Positions 24,422 through 33,416 of a stretch of 64,000 nucleotides of DNA are shown here, in pieces. The notes under the pieces were generated by a model, which worked only from the letters and a program-made list of their open reading frames with translations, did no database searches and was not told the DNA's origin. The position numbers and the translations under genes were made by a program. The stretch's first letter is position 1. The number at the start of each line of letters is the position of its first letter. Source of the DNA: WJMT01 sp964445575 (GTDB taxonomy: Bacteria > Acidobacteriota > Aminicenantia > Aminicenantales > Aminicenantaceae); NCBI GenBank assembly GCA_964445575.1, contig CAYULB010000003.1:41398-105397 (forward strand), read 5' to 3'.

Positions 24422-26404
24422 ATGAATCAAAGAATTCTGAATCTATCCCTCTTCCATAAAGTGTTCCTACCCATATTGGTGGTCTTTTTTATTATTTCCA
24501 GCACTTTATTGGGACAGGAACAAGAAAAATTTTCTTCCTTTGGTAAGTACCAAGGATACTCCACTGAACGATTTGATTCCTGGGTCAGGTTTTCTCAATA
24601 CCTCACCATGCGCGACGGAACGCAAATCGCTGTTGATATTATAAGGCCGGCTGTGGATGGAAAACCCGTGGAAGAACCTCTCCCTGTGGTATGGACCCAT
24701 ACAAGATACAGACGCGCTTCCAGAGATGATGAGGGAAACATACACAGCACCGCTGAATCCTTTTATCTCCACCCTCTTTTAAAGCATGGATATATTACGG
24801 CAGCGGCAGATGTCCGCGGTTCTGGAGCCTCATTCGGTACCTGGCAGGGCATCTTCACCCAGAAAGAAACCCAGGATGCCTATGAGATAACAGAATGGCT
24901 GGCTTCCCAATCCTGGTGCGATGGAAACGTGGGCATGTTCGGTGGCTCTTATCTGGGCATAACACAACTTATGGCTGCCTCAACCAAACCTCCCCATTTA
25001 AAAGCCATTTTTCCCATGGTAGCCCTTTTTGATTTCTATGAAATCTGTTCGCCCGGAGGAGTGCTGCGGGATGACTTTCTTCAAACCTGGAGCGAATTAA
25101 CCCAGGTGCTGGATACCCAGCCCGGAGCCGTTCCGGTGGATGAAGACCCAGAAGGAGAATTATTGAAAAAAGCCTTGAAAGAACACCAGAAGAACCGCTC
25201 CCTCATCCAAATCGTATCCTCCCTTAAATATAGGGATGACCAAGACCCTGTCACAGGAGCTTATCCCTTTCAAGATTGGCATCCAGCTGGCTTCATTAAA
25301 GAAATCAATGCTTCTGATATTCCTATGTACATTTGGGCAGGCTGGTTTGATTCTTTTACCAAAGATTCTTTTTTGATGTTTGAAAATTTCTCAGCTCCTA
25401 AAAAACTTTTGGTGGGGGCCTGGTCTCACTCGCCCGGGAACAAAGAAATCAGGAAGAATGAGTTTGATCTTTTAGCGGTTGAACAGCTGCGGTGGTTTGA
25501 TTACTGGCTTAAAGGAATAGACAACGGCATTATGGATGAACCCCCCATACGGTATCATGTGATGGAAGATCCGGGTCAGAACCGCTGGGAAACCGCAGAG
25601 GAGCGGCCTTTACCTCAAACCAGCTCTATAAATTATTATTTTTCCCCAGGTCCTTCAGGAAGTGTCACATCTGTTAATGACGGAATTCTGAATACAGAAG
25701 TCCCCCAATCAGAATCCGCTTCAGATCCCTATACCCTTGACTATTCCGCTTCAAGCGGAACCGCTACCCGCTGGGACAATGCTGTGGGAGGAGATTTTGA
25801 TTATCCAGACATGACCTCCAATGACCGAAAAGGACTCACTTATACCACACCACCTCTTGAAAAAGACATTCAAGTAACCGGCCACCCTGTGGTGCGCTTA
25901 TGGCTGAGTTCTTCAAGCAAAGACGGAAACATCTTTGTTTATTTGGAAGAGGTAGATGAGAATGGATTTTCTCACTACTTGACAGAAGGAGTGCTGCGTC
26001 TTTCTCACCGAGAGCTTAATCAGCCTCCCTATAATAACTTTGAACTTCCCTATCACCGCAGTTTTCAGAAAGATATTCAGCCTGTGACTCTAGGGGAACC
26101 GGTTGAACTGGTTTTTGACATGCAGCCTACCTCCAACGTGTTTAATGAAGGACACCGCATCCGTGTGACTCTGACCGGCGCAGACAAAAACAATGCTGAA
26201 ACCGAAATCCTTGATCCTCCTCCTGTTTATGTGGTTTACCGAAGTTCTGATAAGCCATCTCATATAGAGCTTCCTGTTTTTGAAAAACAAATTGAAATCC
26301 CAGAAGAAGGAATTTCTTTAGTCTTGTTACTGGTCATTTCCCTGGTATTGATTATCTTAGTTTTAGTTTTCACTAACTTTATGCGCAGGAAGCCCCGTAA
26401 ATAA
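24422..26404 (+). CDS. CocE/NonD family hydrolase (X-Pro dipeptidyl-peptidase-like), membrane-anchored
   Basis: 660 residues. A signal peptide or anchor spans about 10-31 (VFLPILVVFFIISSTLLGQ). The alpha/beta hydrolase starts at LTMRDGTQIAVDIIRP; ADVRGSGASFG and the nucleophile elbow MFGGSYLG place the catalytic serine at S176. A C-terminal jelly-roll follows (VTGHPVVRLWLSSSSKDG). A final membrane segment (SLVLLLVISLVLIILVLVF) with an RRK tail would hold it at the inner membrane with its active site outside. Family members are serine peptidases or esterases cutting after Xaa-Pro or acylated substrates. AAAGGAGG lies eight bases before the ATG, right after the MITE-like element. Confidence 0.9.
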   Translation: MNQRILNLSLFHKVFLPILVVFFIISSTLLGQEQEKFSSFGKYQGYSTERFDSWVRFSQYLTMRDGTQIAVDIIRPAVDGKPVEEPLPVVWTHTRYRRASRDDEGNIHSTAESFYLHPLLKHGYITAAADVRGSGASFGTWQGIFTQKETQDAYEITEWLASQSWCDGNVGMFGGSYLGITQLMAASTKPPHLKAIFPMVALFDFYEICSPGGVLRDDFLQTWSELTQVLDTQPGAVPVDEDPEGELLKKALKEHQKNRSLIQIVSSLKYRDDQDPVTGAYPFQDWHPAGFIKEINASDIPMYIWAGWFDSFTKDSFLMFENFSAPKKLLVGAWSHSPGNKEIRKNEFDLLAVEQLRWFDYWLKGIDNGIMDEPPIRYHVMEDPGQNRWETAEERPLPQTSSINYYFSPGPSGSVTSVNDGILNTEVPQSESASDPYTLDYSASSGTATRWDNAVGGDFDYPDMTSNDRKGLTYTTPPLEKDIQVTGHPVVRLWLSSSSKDGNIFVYLEEVDENGFSHYLTEGVLRLSHRELNQPPYNNFELPYHRSFQKDIQPVTLGEPVELVFDMQPTSNVFNEGHRIRVTLTGADKNNAETEILDPPPVYVVYRSSDKPSHIELPVFEKQIEIPEEGISLVLLLVISLVLIILVLVFTNFMRRKPRK

Positions 26405-26454
26405 AAAAAGACCTGGCTCGAGGAAAAAACAGAAAATATATCAGCCTGCGTTAT

Positions 26455-26631
26455 CTATTTTTCACTGAGATATTTTAAGAACCACTCAAGTTGAAGCTTG
26501 AGCACGGCTTTGGCCAGCTTTGGTTCTCCAGGTCCATGACCACTTCTGGGGAGAACAGCCATTTCCACAGTTTTATCTGCCCGTTTTAAGGCCTGATAAA
26601 GTTCATAACGTTGAAGCCAAAGTAATATCTT
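26455..26631 (-). pseudogene. C-terminal relic of an S9-type prolyl oligopeptidase
   Basis: A minus-strand frame ends at TAG 26455-26457 and reads YELYQALKRADKTVEMAVL, then PRSGHGPGEPKLAKAVLKLQ and LEWFLKYLSEK. This is the typical last 50 residues of an S9 peptidase alpha/beta hydrolase domain, with the catalytic histidine in SGHG. The frame cannot be followed convincingly upstream beyond about 26631, where the mutY leader begins, so the front 550 or more residues are gone. It is a relic of gene loss between two intact genes. Confidence 0.7.
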
Positions 26632-26672
26632 AAAAACTTGTTTTATTTAATATAGAATAAGACAGTCTACTC

Positions 26673-27746
26673 ATGCTCACAAAAAAGGAACAAGCAGAAT
26701 TTCAGAAAAATCTCCTGCTTTGGTACCAGAAACATCATCGGAAACTCCCCTGGAGAGAAACCAACGACCCTTATAAAATCTGGGTTTCCGAAGTGATGCT
26801 TCAGCAGACCACTGTCCGGACCGTTCTTCCCTACTACAGAAAATGGCTACAGCTGTTTCCGGACATCCCCTCTTTGAGCCGCGCCCCCGCACAAAAAGTC
26901 CTTAAAGCCTGGGAAGGACTGGGTTACTACCAAAGGGCTAAAAATCTGCACCGCTCTTCAAAAATCATCATGGAAAAATATCAGGGAAAATTTCCCGACT
27001 CATTCCACACCCTTAAAAAACTGCCCGGTCTTGGTCCGTACACTACTGCCGCTGTATTGAGTTTTGCTTTTAACCAGCCTTATCCTGTTTTAGACGGCAA
27101 TATCCGTCGTATTCTCATGAGACTGAAAGCTCTTCACAAGGAAGCAAGCCCTTCCCTAGATAAAATTCTCAAGCCCTTTTACCAATCTCTTTTTGTGCCT
27201 AAAAAATCGAGCTCATTCAACCAGGCTTTTATGGAGCTGGGTGCCCTGATTTGCCGCCCACAAAATCCTTCCTGTCTCATCTGTCCTGTTCAGAAATTCT
27301 GCAAATCCTTTCAAGAGGGAACCCAGGAAGCGATCCCCAAAACCAAAAAACAAAATTTCCATAAAATAAAAGCTGTCTTAGGGGTGATAATCCAGGGAGA
27401 CCGATTTTTAATCCAGAAAAGACCTTCCCAAGGACTTATGGCCGACCTATGGGAATTTCCAGGAGGAAAAATAAAGGACGGTGAATCTCCTGAACAGGCT
27501 CTCTCCCGTGAAATAAAAGAAGAATTGGGACAGAAAGTAACAAAAGAAAAATTTCTCACTAAGGTGAATCATTCCTACACCCTATTCCGAATCACACTCT
27601 TTGCTTATCAGTGCGAACTTAAACAAATACCTGCTCTGGACCCTCAAACATACAGATGGATCACCCTCCAAGAATTTGAGGATTATCCTTTTCCTTCTGG
27701 TTCAGTGAAAGTCATTCAGTTTCTAAGAATAAATTACAAATTCTAA
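26673..27746 (+). CDS. mutY: A/G-specific adenine glycosylase MutY
   Basis: 357 residues. The HhH-GPD glycosylase domain has PWRETNDPYKIWVSEVMLQQT with catalytic E40, the helix-hairpin-helix LKKLPGLGPYTTAAVLSFAF and catalytic D141 in YPVLDGNIRRIL. The [4Fe-4S] ligands are C194, C201, C204 and C210 (spacing 6-2-5). The C-terminal part is a NUDIX-like 8-oxoG recognition domain (KAVLGVIIQGDRFLIQKRP, WEFPGGKIKDGESPEQAL, REIKEELG). It removes adenine mispaired with 8-oxoguanine. The next gene starts inside its stop codon (TAATG). A relic of fpg, the usual partner in the 8-oxoG system, lies 780 bases away. Confidence 0.95.
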   Translation: MLTKKEQAEFQKNLLLWYQKHHRKLPWRETNDPYKIWVSEVMLQQTTVRTVLPYYRKWLQLFPDIPSLSRAPAQKVLKAWEGLGYYQRAKNLHRSSKIIMEKYQGKFPDSFHTLKKLPGLGPYTTAAVLSFAFNQPYPVLDGNIRRILMRLKALHKEASPSLDKILKPFYQSLFVPKKSSSFNQAFMELGALICRPQNPSCLICPVQKFCKSFQEGTQEAIPKTKKQNFHKIKAVLGVIIQGDRFLIQKRPSQGLMADLWEFPGGKIKDGESPEQALSREIKEELGQKVTKEKFLTKVNHSYTLFRITLFAYQCELKQIPALDPQTYRWITLQEFEDYPFPSGSVKVIQFLRINYKF

Positions 27747-28495
27747 TGTCTGAACAAAAAATAAAATTCCCTTTTGATCCTCTCCAGCGGTCTCTGCAAG
27801 TCAAATCAGTGGTTATGAGGGGAGAAAAAAGACTGTATTACAGGTTCAGACCGGCTCCCTATTACGGAGGAATCGCCACTGCTGATGCTGTGGGATGTCA
27901 ATTTCTTTGTGCTTACTGCTGGAACTATTTCCGAAATCTCAATCCCCAGCGCTTTAAAAATTTTTATTCACCTCAGCAGGTAGCTTCACAGCTTATCCAA
28001 ATCTCCCGCAAAAAAGGATTCCGCCTATTCCGGGTCAGCGGAGCAGAACCCCTTATTGGAGAAAACTCGCTCCAGCACCTGAGGAAAGTGCTTGAAATTA
28101 TCTTTAAAAACATGCCCCAGGGCATTTTTGTCCTAGAAACCAATGGATTTTTTTTAGGGCACCGTCCAGACCTTATTGAAAAACTCTGTTTTGCCAATCT
28201 TAACATCAGAGTTTGCCTGAAAGGAACCGATGAAGACTCTTTTGAAAAGATCACAGGTGTCCAGAAAAAGTTTTTTTCATATCCTTTCCGAGCACTTAAA
28301 GCCTTAGAAGAGCAAGGGATAAGAAGCTGGCCTGCCCTGATGAGTGACCTGTTTGATTCACATGAAATTGAAAAATTAAATATGAATCTTAAAAAACACG
28401 GCATCAAGGCAGAGCTTGAACTGGAAGCACTGGAAGCCTATCCCTTTGTCACAGAAAACCTAAAAAAAAGGAATTTAATCAAAACAAAAAAATGA
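27746..28495 (+). CDS. Radical SAM protein of unknown substrate
   Basis: 249 residues. The radical SAM motif CxxxCxxC is at C51-C55-C58 (GCQFLCAYCWNYFRN), followed by FRLFRVSGAEPLIGE, matching the SAM-binding GE-type motif, and VLETNGFFLG. The barrel is short and there is no extra C-terminal iron-sulfur domain. Similar stand-alone proteins resemble the activase / anaerobic-enzyme branch, but a substrate protein cannot be identified here. It overlaps the mutY stop by one base, so it is co-transcribed with mutY; whether it takes part in DNA repair is unknown. Confidence 0.85.
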   Translation: MSEQKIKFPFDPLQRSLQVKSVVMRGEKRLYYRFRPAPYYGGIATADAVGCQFLCAYCWNYFRNLNPQRFKNFYSPQQVASQLIQISRKKGFRLFRVSGAEPLIGENSLQHLRKVLEIIFKNMPQGIFVLETNGFFLGHRPDLIEKLCFANLNIRVCLKGTDEDSFEKITGVQKKFFSYPFRALKALEEQGIRSWPALMSDLFDSHEIEKLNMNLKKHGIKAELELEALEAYPFVTENLKKRNLIKTKK

Positions 28496-28526
28496 TCTAT
28501 CTCCCAGGCAGAAGAGAATTCTTTTC

Positions 28527-28641
28527 TTATCCTTGTGGAGATGGCTGGCATTGGGGGCAATAATAAGTTTCCCGGTTGTTCAGTTTGATTTTTTTTATTT
28601 ATGTATTTTCTGAAGACTTCTACATCCGGCAGTTCCGGCAT
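28527..28641 (-). pseudogene. fpg (MutM) relic: both ends kept, centre deleted
   Basis: The first 14 codons from 28641 read MPELPDVEVFRKYI, the conserved N-terminus of formamidopyrimidine-DNA glycosylase with its catalytic proline and glutamate. About 20 bases later, in another frame, the sequence reads KLNNRETYYCPQCQPSPQG and then TAA (28527-28529), which is the C-terminal zinc-finger end of the same protein. The roughly 240 residues between are missing. The gene is therefore dead by an internal deletion. Confidence 0.75.
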
Positions 28642-28654
28642 AGTGCCTCATCTT

Positions 28655-30721
28655 TTATGACTTTGATTGTTGAAGCAGCTCTTTAAATTCCTTTTCATCA
28701 ATGATTTTAACTTTCTGCTTTTTTGCTTCATCCAGTTTGCTTCCTGGTTCCTTGCCCAGCACCAGATAATCCGTTTCACTGCTGACACGGGAAGTGGCAC
28801 GGCCTCCCAGGTCTTCTACTGCTCTTTTGGCTTCATCTCGAGTGAACTCTTCCAGGCTTCCGGTAAAAACAAATTTTTTACCCTCTAAAGGAATGGGTTT
28901 TTCTTTTGTTTCCATGGGGACAGCCCTGACCCCAGCTTTTTCTAATCTTTTCAAAACTTCCTGGTTTTGCTTCTGTTTGAAAAAATGATGCACACTGCGT
29001 GCAATCTGAGGGCCGGCTTCCCGGACTTCCTGAAGTTCATTTTCATCTGCCTTCTGGAGGTTATCCAGAGTATTGAACTCTCCGGCAAGCACTCTGGCTA
29101 CATGCTGCCCCACATGCCGAATTCCGAGAGCATATAAAAATCGGTCTAAACGCACTTGTTTTTCTTCTTGGATGGCTTGATAAAGTTTTTCAGCAGATTT
29201 CTGGGCAAATCCTTCCAGTTTCTTTAGGCCTTCAACCGTGAGGTGGTACAAATCAGCAACATCTTTTACCATTTCCTTTTCGACCAACTTTCTGACAATT
29301 TTCTCTCCCAGGCCTTCTATGTTCATGGCATCCCGGGAAGCGTAATGCATAATATGACCGATTAACTGGGCTGTGCAGGTCAATCCTGCTGAACAAAAAT
29401 AATAGGCTTTTTCTTTGAATACCTCTGAACCGCAAACCGGGCACTTATCCGGCATAGAGAATTTCTTTCCTCTTTTTTTGCCCTTCTCTTTAATTCTCTC
29501 CACTACTTCTGGAATGACATCTCCGGCCCGAGCAATCCTGACTTTATCTCCTGGACGGACATCTTTTGAATGGACTTCCTCCTCATTATGAAGAGTAGCC
29601 CGGCTGACTGTCACCCCTCCTACCTCCGCTGGCTGCAAAAGTGCAACCGGAGTCAGCATTCCGGTCCTGCCTACCTGCACCACAATATCTTCCAAAACAG
29701 TGACTTCTTTTTTCGGAGGAAACTTCCACGCTAAAGCCCATCTGGGGCTTCTCTGGCGGGTTCCCAGCTGCTCTCGCAGAGAATAATCATTGACTTTTAT
29801 CACGATTCCATCTATTTCATACTCCAGCTCATCACGGCGCTGTCTGAGTTCCTCCCGATATTCTTCAACTTCCTTGAAAGATTTGCACTGTCGGTTATCC
29901 TGGTCTGTTTTCAATCCCCATTCAGGCAGCTGCTGAACCACTTCCCAATGGGAGGAAAACTCGTCCCCTTCAATGTTTAAGATCTCATAAAAATAAATAT
30001 CCAGAGGCTTGTCAGCTACTTTTTTTGAATCCAGCTGCCTCATAGTCCCAGCAGCAGCATTTCTAGGATTAGCAAAGGGATTCTCTCCCAGCTCGATGCG
30101 CTTTTTATTTAATTCTTGAAAAGCTTTTTTAGGCATGAATATTTCTCCCCGCACCGCCAGAAAAGAAGGAATTTTGCGGGAGTTTCCTTTTTGTAGGCGG
30201 AGAGGAACAGCCCCTATGGTCTTGATGTTTTCTGAGAGGTCTTCTCCGGTTTGGCCGTCTCCCCTGGTTGCCCCGTATTTAAAAAGCCCCTTTTCATAAA
30301 CAATTTCAACCGAAAGACCATCAAATTTTGGTTCCACCACATAGGTGACCTGCTCTTTTCCAGTACGGCGGCGAACAAAATCATCAAAATCCAAAGCTTC
30401 TTCTCTTTTCAGAGCTGCATTCAAACTGAGCATGGGAACAGTGTGTCTGACCTTCTTTAATTTATCCAAAGGAGGAGCCCCGATTTTTTGAGTCGGAGAC
30501 GTATCAGATTGGAGTTCAGGAAAAGCCTCTTCCAACTCCTGCAGACGTTTAAACAGCTTATCGTACGTGCTGTCAGAAATTTCTGGTTGATTCTTTACAT
30601 AATACAGATAATTATGATATTCGATTCCTTCGCGCAAAGCCTTGACCTGTTTCTCAGCTTCTTTTTTGGAAAATTTTTCAATGTCATGGAAATCAGTTGT
30701 TGGATTGTGTTTAAAATCCAT
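28655..30721 (-). CDS. ligA: NAD-dependent DNA ligase LigA
   Basis: 688 residues, normal length. The N-terminal Ia domain has YHNYLYYVKNQPEISDSTYD; the adenylation motif is VEPKFDGLS with nucleophile K132; the zinc finger has CPVCGSEVFKE and a further Cys pair; helix-hairpin-helix repeats are around 510-570 (LEGFAQKSAEKLYQAIQ, VREAGPQIARSVHHF); and the BRCT domain ends the protein (GKKFVFTGSLEEFTRDEAKR). It seals nicks in replication and repair. AAAGGAG precedes the start. It is last in the order DUF72 gene, polX, ligA on one strand. Confidence 0.97.
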   Translation of the reverse strand: MDFKHNPTTDFHDIEKFSKKEAEKQVKALREGIEYHNYLYYVKNQPEISDSTYDKLFKRLQELEEAFPELQSDTSPTQKIGAPPLDKLKKVRHTVPMLSLNAALKREEALDFDDFVRRRTGKEQVTYVVEPKFDGLSVEIVYEKGLFKYGATRGDGQTGEDLSENIKTIGAVPLRLQKGNSRKIPSFLAVRGEIFMPKKAFQELNKKRIELGENPFANPRNAAAGTMRQLDSKKVADKPLDIYFYEILNIEGDEFSSHWEVVQQLPEWGLKTDQDNRQCKSFKEVEEYREELRQRRDELEYEIDGIVIKVNDYSLREQLGTRQRSPRWALAWKFPPKKEVTVLEDIVVQVGRTGMLTPVALLQPAEVGGVTVSRATLHNEEEVHSKDVRPGDKVRIARAGDVIPEVVERIKEKGKKRGKKFSMPDKCPVCGSEVFKEKAYYFCSAGLTCTAQLIGHIMHYASRDAMNIEGLGEKIVRKLVEKEMVKDVADLYHLTVEGLKKLEGFAQKSAEKLYQAIQEEKQVRLDRFLYALGIRHVGQHVARVLAGEFNTLDNLQKADENELQEVREAGPQIARSVHHFFKQKQNQEVLKRLEKAGVRAVPMETKEKPIPLEGKKFVFTGSLEEFTRDEAKRAVEDLGGRATSRVSSETDYLVLGKEPGSKLDEAKKQKVKIIDEKEFKELLQQSKS

Positions 30722-30755
30722 GGGAGACTCCTTTTATCTATCCTGAACTTTCAGG

Positions 30756-32477
30756 TCATTTGCGCTCAAAATATTTTTTTAGTTTACTCCAGGGAAGAGT
30801 ATTTATGATGTCTTCCGGCTCCAGCCATCCTCTTCTGGCCTGTCCTACCCCAAACCGCATTAAATCCAGGTCATCCAGAGAGTGCGCATCAGTGGTAATG
30901 GCTATTTTTATCCCCATATCTTTTCCCAGTTTGCAGTGAACATCATTCAGGTCCAGCCGGTCTGGGTAAGAATTTATTTCAAAACAGATATTTCTCTCTT
31001 CTGCTGCTTTCATAATTTTTTCCATATCCAGTTCCATAGGTTTTCTCTCATGAATCAGCCGGCCCGAGGGATGACCTAAAATATTCATATACGGGTTGTC
31101 CATGGCCTTGAGAATACGCTGGGTCTGTTTATCTTGGAAAAGATTCATTCTATAGTGAACGGAACAAATCCGAAAATCAAGTTCCTTTAGAACTTCATCA
31201 GGAAGGTCTAAAGAACCGTCTTCCAGTATATCAACCTCAATGGATTTAAGAATCCGGATATTTTTAAATTCATCCTGGATTTTATCTATCTCCTCAATTT
31301 GTTTTCTCAGCCTCTTTGAGTTCAATCCATTGGCAACAGTCACTTTTTGAGAATGATCAGATACTGCTATATATTCATATCCTTTTTGTTCTGCTCTTTT
31401 TACCATCTCTTTTAAAGAATAGCGGCCATCAGTGGCATTGGTGTGCATATGAAGGTCCCCCCGAATATCATCCAGAGTGACCAATCGAGGCAGGCTTCTG
31501 TTTTTGGCAGCCTCAATTTCTCCCCGGTTTTCTCTTAATTCCGGTTCTATATGAGAAAGGTTTACTCTGTCATAAACTTCTTTTTCTGTTTTTCCCGCGA
31601 TTCGGTCATCTCCTCTAAAAACCCCATATTCATTGAGCTTATAATTTTTTTTGACAGCGATCTTCCGGACTGCGATGTTGTGCTCTTTAGAGCCGGTAAA
31701 ATAATGTAGAGCTGCCCCAAAAGCAACCTGAGGCACTACTCTGAGATCAACTTGGAGCCCTGATTTCAAGACAACTGAAGAACGCGTTTCTCCTTTGGAT
31801 ATAGCTTTTTCCACATCTTCATATTTAGCAAACCGGTCCATAATCTTACATCCTCTCTTGCAGGTGGCCAGGATATCAATGTCTCCCACTGTTTCTTTTC
31901 TCCTCCGAAAACTTCCTGCAATCTCAATGGACTTAACTTTTTTTTCGCTTTTTAAATAATCAAGAAACGGATTCACCATCTGCTCAGCTACGGAAAGTTT
32001 AAACCGCTTTTTCTCGCTTTTGTCTCTTTCCAATTCATCTAAAATATTTTTTTCGGTTGTCTCTCCAAACCCCGGAAGGCTTTGAATCTTATGTTCCTCA
32101 GCCGCTTTTCTCAAATCTTCAACCGACTTTATACCTAATTTATGGTAAAGGACAGCTACTTTTTTTGCTCCCATTCCCTGTATTTTCATCAATCCACTGA
32201 GTTCTTCTGGGATCTCATTTTTCAAGTCTTCAAGAAGTGGATGGGTCCCTTTTTTTAAAATGGTCTTTATTTTTCCGGCCAGGTCTTTGCCAATGCCGGG
32301 AAGTTCAGTGAGCTCTTTTCCCTCGTCAACTAAAACGGAAACGTTTTTGGACAAACCGCCAATAGTTCGGGCAGCATCGCGGTAGGCCCGGATGCGAAAC
32401 TGATTATCTCCTTTTATTTCCAGAAGGTCAGCGATTTTATTAAAAATCTCAGCAATATCGTTGTTATGAACAGGCAT
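30756..32477 (-). CDS. polX: DNA polymerase X family protein with PHP exonuclease domain
   Basis: 573 residues. The HhH-rich N-terminus (AYRDAARTIGGLSKNV, LTELPGIGKDLAGKI) leads into a Pol-beta-type nucleotidyltransferase core (IEIAGSFRRRKETVGDIDIL, with the two catalytic aspartates in DID, and LQVDLRVV as the third). The C-terminal PHP domain starts DLHMHTNATDGRYSLKEM and has AVSDHS and TTDAHS metal-binding motifs. Bacterial PolX enzymes fill short gaps in base-excision repair; the PHP part acts as 3'-5' exonuclease or AP endonuclease. The start has a GGAGGAG site. The DUF72 gene ends four bases before it. Confidence 0.95.
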   Translation of the reverse strand: MPVHNNDIAEIFNKIADLLEIKGDNQFRIRAYRDAARTIGGLSKNVSVLVDEGKELTELPGIGKDLAGKIKTILKKGTHPLLEDLKNEIPEELSGLMKIQGMGAKKVAVLYHKLGIKSVEDLRKAAEEHKIQSLPGFGETTEKNILDELERDKSEKKRFKLSVAEQMVNPFLDYLKSEKKVKSIEIAGSFRRRKETVGDIDILATCKRGCKIMDRFAKYEDVEKAISKGETRSSVVLKSGLQVDLRVVPQVAFGAALHYFTGSKEHNIAVRKIAVKKNYKLNEYGVFRGDDRIAGKTEKEVYDRVNLSHIEPELRENRGEIEAAKNRSLPRLVTLDDIRGDLHMHTNATDGRYSLKEMVKRAEQKGYEYIAVSDHSQKVTVANGLNSKRLRKQIEEIDKIQDEFKNIRILKSIEVDILEDGSLDLPDEVLKELDFRICSVHYRMNLFQDKQTQRILKAMDNPYMNILGHPSGRLIHERKPMELDMEKIMKAAEERNICFEINSYPDRLDLNDVHCKLGKDMGIKIAITTDAHSLDDLDLMRFGVGQARRGWLEPEDIINTLPWSKLKKYFERK

Positions 32478-32480
32478 GGT

Positions 32481-33230
32481 TCAATCTCCTCCTATCATTC
32501 CCTTAAGCTTGAGAGCGTTTTCTGCAGCGTAACCGAGCTGGTCATTGTCAAAATAACAAAAGATATCTTTCCCCTGTTTTTTCCAAAGGGATATTACTTC
32601 AGCCCATTGGGATAAACTTTGGTCATCATACTTTCCTTTATACGCTCCGTCTGGTCCATGCAGCCGGATATAAACAAAGTCAGATGTGACTTTCTGGGGA
32701 GACTGCCGGCGGTTAAAGTCATAGACACAGAAAGCAGCATTGTTTTTTTCTAAAAGTTCATAGATATCATCCGCAAACCAGTCCGGATTACGGAATTCAA
32801 AAGCAAACCTAAATTCAGTGGGAAGAAACTCTAAAAATGACCTCAATCTTTCCCTATTCTTCTTCCACTTGGGAGGAAGTTGAAAAAGGATAGGACCTAA
32901 TGATTCTTCCAAAACCTTTATTTTGTTTAAAAAATTTTTCACAGGTTCCTGAGGGTCTTTCAGTTTTTTCATATGGGTGATGTAGCGGCTGGCCTTAACA
33001 GAAAAAACAAATCCTGGCCCCGCTTTATGAACCCACTGCTTAAGGGTTTTTTCCTGGGGCACTTGGTAAAATGTATTATTGACTTCAGCCGTATAAAAAT
33101 GCTGGGCATAATAATTCAGATACTCTCTTTCCGGGATTTCTTCTGGATAAAACAGGCCTTTCCAATGCGGGTAATGCCAGCCTGAAGTCCCGATATGCAC
33201 TCTTGGATAGGCCTTTGTTTGTACCATCAT
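32481..33230 (-). CDS. DUF72 domain protein (TIM-barrel)
   Basis: 249 residues. The N-terminus HIGTSGWHYPHWKGLFYP, the central FSVKASRYITHMKKL, RFAFEFRNPDWF and near the end DIFCYFDNDQLGYAAENAL are hallmarks of DUF72 (YecE-type) proteins. They adopt a TIM-barrel; no activity is established. Two Met codons start the frame (33230 and 33227) with no strong ribosome site to choose between them. It is the first gene of a run with polX and ligA, so a repair role is possible by context only. Confidence 0.88.
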   Translation of the reverse strand: MMVQTKAYPRVHIGTSGWHYPHWKGLFYPEEIPEREYLNYYAQHFYTAEVNNTFYQVPQEKTLKQWVHKAGPGFVFSVKASRYITHMKKLKDPQEPVKNFLNKIKVLEESLGPILFQLPPKWKKNRERLRSFLEFLPTEFRFAFEFRNPDWFADDIYELLEKNNAAFCVYDFNRRQSPQKVTSDFVYIRLHGPDGAYKGKYDDQSLSQWAEVISLWKKQGKDIFCYFDNDQLGYAAENALKLKGMIGGD

Positions 33231-33416
33231 GAAATTATTGATCTATCGAGAAAAATATCACTCAATCGCAAATATTTTATCATATTTGAGGGATAAAGAG
33301 AAAAAACCTTATTCCAAAGAAATCCTCTCTGGTTATCAATTTCATTTCAATGCCAAAATGTGTATTATATAAAATTATGTCAATCTTCATTCAAATCATA
33401 CTTATGGAAGGAAAAA

